Positions 7,822 to 13,008 of a stretch of 13,008 nt of DNA are shown here, piece by piece. The DNA is from Planctomycetota bacterium. GTDB lineage: Bacteria; Planctomycetota; Phycisphaerae; FEN-1346. Location: positions 1-13,008 of the forward strand of contig JAPLMO010000310.1 in NCBI GenBank assembly GCA_026386995.1, read 5' to 3'. Within the stretch, counting starts at the first letter, position 1, and the number at the start of each line of letters is the position of its first letter. The position numbers and the translations under genes were made by a program. The notes beneath the pieces are model-generated. The model worked only from the letters and a program-made list of their open reading frames with translations, was not told where the DNA came from and searched no databases.

Positions 7822-8901
7822 ATGACTAATGTTTTTCCGTTTCTCCTGATATTCCTGGTGTTTTTCGCGTTCTGGTTTACGCCGGGGTTGCTGGTTGCAC
7901 TCATTTTCACGCCGCTTGCAATGAGGGTTGCGCAGGAAGTGAACCTGACGGCCCCTGTTCGCCCCGACCGCCTGCACCGCGAAGTCAAACCCTATGGCGG
8001 CGGACTGGCCATTGCCGCCACACTTGTGTCCTTTGCTGCTCCGCTGCTGTTCGTTTATTCCGGGGCGGAAAAGCATCTATTTCCGGCTATGCTGCTCTCT
8101 CTGGCGGCCGTTCCATTCTTCATCATCGGCCTTCTGGACGACCGTTACGCCTTTCGGGCCGCCCCTAAACTGGGGCTTCAGTTTCTCGCGGCGGCTATTG
8201 CGGTGCTCGGCTTTGGCATCAAGGCCACGGTCTGGCTTGATGCGCCCTGGGCCGGGGAAGTCGTCAGCATTCTCTGGATCGTCGCGGTTGTCAACGCTTA
8301 CAACATGCTGGACCATGCAGACGGGCTGGCTGCGGCGGTTGGCGTTGTTGCGATGACAGCACTGGGGTTGGGTCAGACCTATTGGTTCATTGAGGACGGA
8401 CCGTCTGTGCCTTGGCGCGCTTTTATTGCCGCAGGCGCCTTGGCCGGCTTTTTGGTCTACAACTTTCCCCCGGCCAAACTTTTTATGGGCGATGCCGGGA
8501 GCATGTTGGTGGGGTTTCTGTTGGCGGGGCTGACGATGCAGGGCCGGTACTATTACGAGTGGTATACGCCCAGCCGTCTCGTGGTGCTCATCCCCCTGGC
8601 CATTCTTGCCGTCCCGCTCTTTGATATGGTCTGCGTCACGCTCTCGCGCATCCGGCGGAGGCAAAGCCCCTTTCGCGGCGATGCCACCAGCCATCTGGCC
8701 CACCGGATGTTGGCGCGCGGCTGGTCGCCGCGCGGCATCGTGGCGTTTGCCGCAGGGGCGTCGGCCGTGTGCGGCGGGGCGTCGGTGGCGATGTATTTTC
8801 TGAGCGGCCCCGCGCTTGCGATTCCGTGGCTTGCAGTTGCTGCGGTCCTCGTGGCCATGCTCCTGGTCCGGCGCCCGCCGCGCACGGAGGCCGCGCGATG
8901 A
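7822..8901 (+). CDS. Polyprenyl-phosphate sugar-1-phosphate transferase (WecA/MraY-type glycosyltransferase family 4)
   Basis: A 359-residue multi-pass membrane enzyme expected to transfer a HexNAc-1-phosphate (often GlcNAc-1-P) from a UDP-sugar to undecaprenyl phosphate on the cytoplasmic face, starting O-antigen or another surface glycan. The family's Asp motifs are present: D106-D107 (LLDDRY), N158AYNMLDHADGLA with D164 and D167, FMGDAGS with D224, and a WecA-like histidine loop H291LAHR. About ten hydrophobic segments are spread through the protein. ATG 7822 is followed at once by the first hydrophobic segment; the Shine-Dalgarno is weak (GGGGTGAAG). Its TGA overlaps the ATG of the ligase gene (ATGA), so the two are translationally coupled. 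WecA is favoured over MraY from the histidine loop and context; the donor sugar cannot be read. Confidence 0.87.
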   Translation: MTNVFPFLLIFLVFFAFWFTPGLLVALIFTPLAMRVAQEVNLTAPVRPDRLHREVKPYGGGLAIAATLVSFAAPLLFVYSGAEKHLFPAMLLSLAAVPFFIIGLLDDRYAFRAAPKLGLQFLAAAIAVLGFGIKATVWLDAPWAGEVVSILWIVAVVNAYNMLDHADGLAAAVGVVAMTALGLGQTYWFIEDGPSVPWRAFIAAGALAGFLVYNFPPAKLFMGDAGSMLVGFLLAGLTMQGRYYYEWYTPSRLVVLIPLAILAVPLFDMVCVTLSRIRRRQSPFRGDATSHLAHRMLARGWSPRGIVAFAAGASAVCGGASVAMYFLSGPALAIPWLAVAAVLVAMLLVRRPPRTEAAR

Positions 8902-11209
8902 AGAAGATAAGGCGTCCGAAGATAAGACTTCCCCAGGTCTCTCCCGAGGCCGTCGCACGCACCTTGCGCAGGGCGGGGTCGTCCTTGGTGCGGCGGCCCT
9001 CCTGGCCCTTCCGCAATTCACGACCAACGCCTCGTTCGACGGCGTGGTCGGTCTGCCGGGGCCGGTGGCGGTGCTGGCGTTAGGGCTGGCGCTGTGGCTG
9101 ATGCCGATGCTTCTGGTGGCCTCGTGGATCGCCGAGGGCCGCGCGCGGCTCATCCACCCGTGGCTTCTCGTGCCGGTGGCGCTCTTTATCATCGGCGCGG
9201 CGGTCTCGACGGCCCTGGCCGCCGACAAGTCGTCGGCCCTGGTGCGTGCGGCCGAGATGACGGGCCTGTGGGCGGGCACCTGGGCGCTCGTGGAGTCGCT
9301 CCGCAGCGATGGCGAGCGCCGGTTCCTTCTGGCGGCGCTCGTGGCGGTCGCCGCCGGCACCGCCGCCGTGGGCATTCACCAGGCAGCCTGGGGCCTGCCG
9401 GAGGCATGGCAATATTTCCAGCAGCACCGCGAAGAGGTCCTCACCCAGCAGAACATCATCCCCGGCAGTTACGCCGAGAAGGCGTTCGTCGGCCGCTTCA
9501 CGGGCGGCGTACAGGCCAGCCTCGGGCACCCCAACGTCCTGGCTGCGCTGCTCGTGCTGGGTCTCTTTGTCGCGCTGGGTCTGGCGCGGGAGAAGTGGTC
9601 GGAGGCCGCCACGAGGGGTGCGCGCGGCCTGGCGGCGATGCTGGCGGCCGCGGCGGCAGTGTGTGCGGCGGGCCTGGTGCTGACGCAGAGCCGCGGCGGA
9701 ATCCTCGCGGCCGTCGTCGGCCTCTGGTGGCTGGGCGTCGCCTGGCGGGTCAAACGACGCGGGCGGCGGATCGCATTCTACCTCTTGCCGCTCGTGGCCG
9801 GTGCGGCAGCGCTGGCCGTGGCGGCGATGGCGGACGGCCCGACGGTCGAGAAGGCCCTGCTGTCACTTCGCTACCGGCTGGACTACTGGCAGGCCACGGC
9901 CCAGGTCCTCCTGCGCCACGGCTTGGCGGGCGTCGGCCTTGAGAACTTCGGGCTTTATTACACGGAGTTCAAGTTGCCCACGGCGCCCGAGGAGATCCGC
10001 GACCCGCACAACCTCGTGCTTTCGGTGTGGAGCAACCTCGGCGTGGCGGGCCTGGCAGCCCTGGTGGGGCTCGTGGTCGTGGCGCTTCGCTCGTGGCGCC
10101 GCAAGCCCGATCCCGAGATTGCGTCCTCCGGCAGGCCCGACGTGGGAGCATCGACCGGTTCCCCCGCGGGCGAATCGCTTCTGGCGCTGCTGCTGCCGAC
10201 CGTCGTCATCGCTTTCGTCTACCTGCTCGCCCTCGGCTTCTTCGAGAGGCCGCTGGTGGGTTGGTTTGCGGCGGTGCTGATCGGGAGTACGACTATGATA
10301 CTGTTGGGCCTCGCCCCGGCCGAAGACCTGTCGCGCCTGGCCGTCTCGGGCAGGCCGTTGCGTTCGCTCGGTGCGGCTTGTGTGGCGGCTCTGGCGGCGT
10401 TTGCCCTGATGGAGCAGATCGGCACGTCCATCCTCGAACCGCCCACGGCCTGGGCCGCGCTGGTGGTCCTCGGCGTTACGCTTCGTCCCCCCGCCGCGCG
10501 GCCATGGGTGCTTTCGCTGGAGGCGGATGACCTTGAACTGAGCGCAGCCCCTGAAGCCGGCGTTCGCCTGGGCCTCTGGGCCAAGTTCGCGCTGATGCTG
10601 CTCGTCATGGCCGTAGGCTTTTCGCAGGTATTGATGCTCCGGTTTTGGTACGGGCCGGAGGACGCACTGCTGGCCCAGGTCGGCCGGCAGGGCGACGCGA
10701 TGGCCAAGGACGAGGTCTTGCGGGCGGCCGCCGCGGTCAACCCGCTGTCGTGGGAGCCCGCGCTCATACGGGGCCGGACGTGGCAGGGCCAGGCCGCCAC
10801 AGAGCCGTCGTCGGAAAAGGCCATGACGCTCGAGCGTGCCCTGGCCGCCTACCAGGAAGCCCTCGCGCGCCAGCCCCGTCTGCGCCATGCGTACCTTTCT
10901 CTGGCGGCGTGCCGGCTCTCGATGCCCGGCGCCTTTGAAGGCGACCGCGACGCCTGGCAGGCGGCCCTCGGGCACGTGGAGGAAGCCCTGCGTCTGTACC
11001 CGACGGACATCCCGACGCAGGCCCAGGAGGCGGCGCTCTTGGACTGGCTCGGCCAGGGCGCCCGCGCCCTGGCTGCGTACCGCCGCCTGCTGGACCTGGA
11101 CCGCGCGATGCCGGACGAGGACCGGCGCCTGCGTCCGGAGTTCCGCAGTGCGGTTGAGGAGCGCATCCGGCAACTTGAGGCGGAGCCGACGGAAGCCAAG
11201 GCGCCGTAG
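8898..11209 (+). CDS. O-antigen ligase-like membrane protein with C-terminal TPRs (apparent -1 frameshift near codon 27)
   Basis: The main frame is open to a TAG at 11207-11209. Hydrophobic spans fill roughly the first 550 residues and contain the O-antigen ligase/polymerase (Wzy_C) marks LGHPNVLAALL (H211), LTQSRGGILAA (R266) and RDPHNLVLSVWSNLG (H371); residues about 640-735 are TPR-like (AYQEALARQPRLRHAYLSLA; LRLYP; ALAAYRRLLDLD). Such proteins join or polymerise lipid-linked glycans in the periplasm. The best start, ATG 8898 with GGAGG at 8886-8890 and an ATGA overlap with the preceding gene, is in another frame: it reads MKKIRRPKIRLPQV...RTLRRAG and would terminate at 9083, whereas moving -1 at 8978 continues as VVLGAAALLALPQF. 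Corrected length is about 770 residues. A base missing from the GGGG at 8975-8978 explains this best. A TTG at 8816 in the main frame would overlap 86 bp and give an atypical N-terminus. Confidence 0.8.
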
Positions 11210-11229
11210 CGCCGCGTACTGCGATACAC

Positions 11230-11301
11230 GACAGCGCTAGATCGCAATTTGCGCGGCGGGTCTCCGTACCCGCCGCGCAAAACCTTGAAAGTAGCGCTGT
11301 C
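11230..11301 (+). terminator. Nested inverted repeat; likely terminator of the ligase operon
   Basis: The inner stem is 14 bp: TTTGCGCGGCGGGT (11248-11261) with ACCCGCCGCGCAAA (11268-11281) and a 6-nt loop. Around it lies a second exact inverted repeat, GACAGCGCTA (11230-11239) with TAGCGCTGTC (11292-11301). The inner hairpin starts about 40 bp after the ligase stop. On the plus strand it ends in A's rather than T's; on the minus strand likewise, so pausing or a rho-assisted or processing role is possible. Confidence 0.55.
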
Positions 11302-11320
11302 ATATTAGTCTCGGGGGCAA

Positions 11321-11356
11321 GGGGCCAGGAGCCTTACAGATAGGCCTCCTGACCCC
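11321..11356. repeat. Imperfect palindrome GGGGCCAGGAG...CTCCTGACCCC
   Basis: GGGGCCAGGAGCCT (11321-11334) pairs with AGGCCTCCTGACCCC (11342-11356) with one bulge and one C-A mismatch, around a 7-nt loop. It lies between the ligase terminator and the microprotein promoter. No T-run follows. It may be an interspersed palindromic repeat or a second transcription barrier. Confidence 0.45.
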
Positions 11357-11392
11357 CGCGTAAGTGCACTACGCGCGCCGCTGAGATAGTGC

Positions 11393-11422
11393 TTGACACC
11401 TTTGCTGCGCGGGTTATATAGT
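11393..11422 (+). promoter_or_regulatory. Strong sigma70-type promoter of the microprotein transcript
   Basis: A perfect TTGACA (11393-11398) and TATAGT (11417-11422) with an 18-nt spacer. It is the closest match to consensus in the window. Initiation near 11429 gives a leader of about 55 nt containing a small hairpin (GGCGT at 11441-11445 with ACGCC at 11449-11453) before the Shine-Dalgarno. Confidence 0.7.
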
Positions 11423-11483
11423 ACGCCCGAGCGGCGGGGAGGCGTGTGACGCCGTGGGACATTCTGGATAAGGAGAACAAAAC

Positions 11484-11573
11484 ATGCCTTGGTGGTGGTA
11501 TCTGCTCATTCCGGTGCTGATAATCCTGGTTGTGGCGTTCTTCATTATCCGGAAGAAACAATCGCAACAGTAA
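11484..11573 (+). CDS. 29-residue single-span membrane microprotein
   Basis: ATG 11484 is preceded by AAGGAG (11470-11475) at good spacing and by the strongest promoter in the window. The product begins MPWWWYLLIP, continues with an unbroken hydrophobic run to about residue 22, and ends RKKQSQQ, which predicts a single transmembrane helix with a positively charged, probably cytoplasmic, tail. The N-terminal Trp cluster would sit at the membrane interface. No family is recognised. Candidates are a regulatory membrane microprotein that binds a larger partner, or a type I toxin-like peptide; the structured 3' region and terminator that follow allow either. It is monocistronic: its own promoter upstream, a T-run before the next gene, and the next gene has its own promoter. 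Confidence 0.72.
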   Translation: MPWWWYLLIPVLIILVVAFFIIRKKQSQQ

Positions 11574-11587
11574 CCAGCCGCGCCTGT

Positions 11588-11603
11588 CGGCCCGCGAGGG
11601 CCG
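11588..11603 (+). other. GC-rich hairpin in the microprotein 3' UTR
   Basis: CGGCCC (11588-11593) and GGGCCG (11598-11603) form a 6-bp stem closed by a GCGA (GNRA) tetraloop, 15 nt after the microprotein stop. GNRA loops are typical of stable RNA folds. The GGGCCG just before the T-run at 11682 could compete for the same left arm. Confidence 0.45.
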
Positions 11604-11623
11604 CACGTCGGCATTGCTAAGCG

Positions 11624-11687
11624 CGGACCGGAAGAGCCCGCCGCGGGTGGGTTCGTTCGGTCCGTGTTGCTTGGGGCCGTCTTTTTT
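11624..11687 (+). terminator. Probable terminator of the microprotein transcript
   Basis: CGGACCG (11624-11630) pairs with CGGTCCG (11658-11664), enclosing a GC-rich loop, and a run of six T's follows at 11682-11687. The 17-nt gap between stem and T-run is longer than in a canonical intrinsic terminator, so the fold near the T's may use other pairings. The T-run borders the next promoter's -35 box. Confidence 0.45.
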
Positions 11688-11689
11688 GC

Positions 11690-11718
11690 TTGAAAACGGG
11701 CCTCCGAGCGCGTACGCT
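11690..11718 (+). promoter_or_regulatory. Promoter of the cyclophilin-like gene
   Basis: TTGAAA (11690-11695) and TACGCT (11713-11718) with a 17-nt spacer. The predicted leader is about 25 nt and contains GGGAG ahead of the ATG at 11750. Confidence 0.5.
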
Positions 11719-11749
11719 GTGTGGTTCACGGAAGCCACGGGAGACTTCT

Positions 11750-12127
11750 ATGCACGAAATTCGCATCGCAACAAGCAAGGTGGAGATGCTGGCCACGCTG
11801 AACGATTCGCCGACGGCCGAACGCATCTGGGACTCTCTGCCCATCGACAGCACCGTCAACACGTGGGGCCAGGAGATCTACTTCAGCATCCCGGTCCAGT
11901 GCGACCTGGGCCTGGAAGCCCGCGACAAGATGGAGATCGGCGAACTGGGCTACTGGCCGACGGGCAGCGCCCTGTGCATCTTCTTCGGCAAGACCCCTGC
12001 CTCCAAGGGTGACGAGCCGCGGGCCGCCAGCCCCGTCAACCCCATCGGCCGGTGCGAGGGCGACGTGAAGGTCTTCCGGCAGATCAAGGAAGGCGACACC
12101 GTCCGTGTCGAGCGCGCCGAGGCGTAA
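11750..12127 (+). CDS. Cyclophilin-like fold protein (TM1367-type, PF04126-like)
   Basis: A 125-residue soluble protein. The features of the TM1367-like family are clear: an N-terminal strand (MHEIRIATSKVEMLATL), TAERIWDSLPI, WGQEIYFSIPV, the central LGYWPTGSALCIFFGKTP, and the end ASPVNPIGRCEGD. The fold resembles cyclophilin, but proline isomerase activity has not been shown for the family as far as I know, so no reaction is assigned. The ATG at 11750 is chosen over upstream in-frame starts because homology begins there and the promoter and GGGAG lie just before it; an earlier start would overlap the promoter. It appears monocistronic, with a hairpin 22 nt after the stop. Confidence 0.85.
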   Translation: MHEIRIATSKVEMLATLNDSPTAERIWDSLPIDSTVNTWGQEIYFSIPVQCDLGLEARDKMEIGELGYWPTGSALCIFFGKTPASKGDEPRAASPVNPIGRCEGDVKVFRQIKEGDTVRVERAEA

Positions 12128-12149
12128 GACGGTCGGCGCGGCGTCCGGC

Positions 12150-12178
12150 AAACGTAACTTGCTTCGCAGCAAGCGTTT
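12150..12178 (+). terminator. Hairpin after the cyclophilin-like gene
   Basis: CTTGCT (12158-12163) pairs with AGCAAG (12168-12173), extended across a TAA bulge by AAACG (12150-12154) with CGTTT (12174-12178). Only three T's end the stem, so intrinsic termination would be weak. Confidence 0.45.
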
Positions 12179-12215
12179 AGGCCGCCTCGCCCGGCGGCGG
12201 CGGCGGAAATTGTAG

Positions 12216-12244
12216 TTGACGCTTTGCCCGGTGCCGGATACATT
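12216..12244 (+). promoter_or_regulatory. Promoter upstream of the candidate RNA and nusA
   Basis: TTGACG (12216-12221) and TACATT (12239-12244) have a 17-nt spacer in an A/T-richer patch within very GC-rich DNA. Initiation is expected near 12251. Confidence 0.6.
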
Positions 12245-12250
12245 TATTGA

Positions 12251-12533
12251 GCGCATTTGCCTTTTTGGCAAAGCGTGCAGGCTCTCGGTGCCCGCGATGG
12301 CGGGTGCCGGCCCCGGGAGCGCGTGCAGGATGTTCCTGATCGGCGCAGCGGCTGGCCGGGAAGAGAGTGTCGGCGGGGCCATCCGGAGGGGTGGATGTGT
12401 CGTCTACGACGTGCCGTAATGGCACTTTGGAGCATGCACATGTAGCACACGCCAGTTAAACGGCGGCGAGGTGTGCAGGGTCGCCCCATCCCGGGGCGGC
12501 CGAGAGTGGGTCTGGTTGCGGTCCCACTTTTTT
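12251..12533 (+). ncRNA. Candidate structured non-coding RNA (about 280 nt) between promoter and terminator, upstream of nusA
   Basis: This fills the 474-bp gap before nusA. It is bounded by a good promoter and a terminator with six T's. No ORF with a Shine-Dalgarno or coding-like composition is present. Local folds: TTTGCC/GGCAAA (12256-12272); GGTGCCCGC (12287-12295) with GCGGGTGCC (12300-12308), GU pairs included, flanked by GCTCTC/GGGAGC; CATCC/GGATG near 12380-12398; GTGCC/GGCAC (12411-12425); CGCCCC/GGGGCG (12482-12498). A GTGCAGG motif occurs three times (12275, 12323, 12473). It lacks the hallmarks of tmRNA, RNase P RNA and the SRP GGAA-loop helix that I looked for; 6S RNA or a nusA leader cannot be excluded. 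The identity is open. Confidence 0.5.
12505..12533 (+). terminator. Rho-independent terminator before nusA
   Basis: AGTGGG (12505-12510) pairs with CCCACT (12523-12528) and leads directly into six T's (12528-12533). A separate stem, CGCCCC (12482-12487) with GGGGCG (12493-12498), precedes it. It either ends the upstream RNA or attenuates transcription entering nusA. Confidence 0.65.
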
Positions 12534-12601
12534 GTTTGTCTGGGGCCGCCTGGGGCGGGGGTTGGGCGCGTGGCATGGCGCGGTAGCGAGGAGCGGTCAA
12601 C

Positions 12602-13008
12602 ATGAATGGTGAGTTGCTCAGACAAATCGACGCGATCCGCCGCGAGAAGAACATCGACGCCGAGATCGTTTTCCTGGGCATCGAATCCGCCCTGGCGTCG
12701 GCGGCCAAGAAGCATCTCGGCACCCCCGAAGACGTGGTCGTTACGCTCGACCGGGCGTCCGGGGCCATCTCCGCGACGATCGGTGGCCGGCCGATGGAGC
12801 CCACCACGCTCGGGCGCATCGCCGCCCAGACCGCCAAGCAGGTCATCATCCAGAAGATCCGCGAGGCCGAACGCGCCAGCCTCATGGAGGATTACGCCGA
12901 CCAGATCGGCGCCATCGCCTCCGGCCAGGTCACCCGCATCGAGCACGGCAACGCCGTCGTCAGCCTCGGGCGCGGCGAAGGGTTCCTGCCGCGCAGCGAG
13001 CAGGTGCC
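12602..13008 (+). CDS. nusA: Transcription termination/antitermination factor NusA (N-terminal part, continues past right edge)
   Basis: 135 residues are visible. The N-terminal RNA-polymerase-binding domain is typical: MNGELLRQIDAIRREKNID, FLGIESALASAAKKHLG, and the conserved end GRIAAQTAKQVIIQKIREAER; the S1 domain begins at about residue 107 (GQVTRIEHGNAVVSLGRGEGFLPRSEQV). NusA binds RNA polymerase near the RNA exit channel, enhances pausing and intrinsic termination, and takes part in antitermination. ATG 12602 has GAGGAG at 12588-12593. In most bacteria rimP lies just upstream; here there is instead a non-coding unit ending in a terminator, and no separate promoter is evident in the 68 bp between terminator and ATG, so nusA may depend on read-through. 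Confidence 0.93.
   Translation, partial: MNGELLRQIDAIRREKNIDAEIVFLGIESALASAAKKHLGTPEDVVVTLDRASGAISATIGGRPMEPTTLGRIAAQTAKQVIIQKIREAERASLMEDYADQIGAIASGQVTRIEHGNAVVSLGRGEGFLPRSEQV

Noticed and set aside
8077..9375. A 432-codon minus-strand frame across the transferase/ligase junction
   Set aside because: It spans two real plus-strand genes and reads as Arg/Pro/Ala-rich noise.
9863..11173. A 436-codon minus-strand open frame over the ligase gene
   Set aside because: Antisense shadow: composition rich in Arg, Gln and Gly with no recognisable motif, opposite a protein with ligase and TPR features.
11530..12012. A 160-codon plus-strand frame overlapping the microprotein and the cyclophilin-like gene
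   Set aside because: It crosses the terminator T-run and the next promoter and is out of frame with both supported genes.
12216..12419. A 67-codon plus-strand frame starting at TTG in the nusA upstream region
   Set aside because: Its proposed start is the -35 box itself; there is no Shine-Dalgarno and no coding-like composition.
12251..12600. tRNA, tmRNA or RNase P RNA before nusA
   Set aside because: No cloverleaf with T-loop, no CCA end, and no GAGGAAAGTCC-like P4 segment could be found by eye.

Overview
GC-rich bacterial chromosomal DNA with strongly GC3-biased codon use. The organism is probably a Planctomycetota (Phycisphaerae-like) or similar deep-branching Gram-negative. This rests on gene content (DUF4416, bacterial ComB, AsmA-like protein, O-antigen ligase-TPR fusion) and on interspersed ATTGCGG-type heptamer repeats; no rRNA or other phylogenetic marker settles it, so the assignment is tentative.

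Layout. Minus strand, 1-2462: the 5' part of an AsmA-like membrane-anchored protein (runs off the left edge), a 200-bp gap with a cluster of hairpins, and an alkaline phosphatase/nucleotide pyrophosphatase-type gene that is broken by an 83-bp inverted-repeat element. Between 2463 and 2632 lies a divergent control region with a dyad and direct repeats. Plus strand, 2633-7118: a Type IIG (Eco57I-like) restriction-methyltransferase, then a macrodomain protein 8 bp downstream, which overlaps by 4 bp a ComB-like 2-phosphosulfolactate phosphatase. 7154-7729: a DUF4416 gene with what looks like a leaderless promoter; its stop codon merges into a second heptamer array. 7822-11209: a WecA/MraY-type sugar-1-phosphate transferase, coupled (ATGA overlap) to an O-antigen ligase-like protein with C-terminal TPRs whose reading frame contains an apparent -1 shift near residue 27.

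11210-12601 is mostly non-coding and rich in signals: a nested palindromic terminator, a strong promoter driving a 29-residue single-span membrane microprotein, a T-run terminator, a promoter and a TM1367-type cyclophilin-like gene, then a promoter-to-terminator unit of about 280 nt with no convincing ORF, a candidate structured RNA. The window ends inside nusA, which is not preceded by rimP.

Functionally, the polyprenyl sugar-phosphate transferase and the ligase fit surface-polysaccharide synthesis, and the AsmA-like protein fits the envelope. The restriction enzyme is the defence gene, and the macrodomain protein may share its transcript. The least explained items are the microprotein, the RNA unit before nusA, and the heptamer element that disrupts the phosphodiesterase gene.
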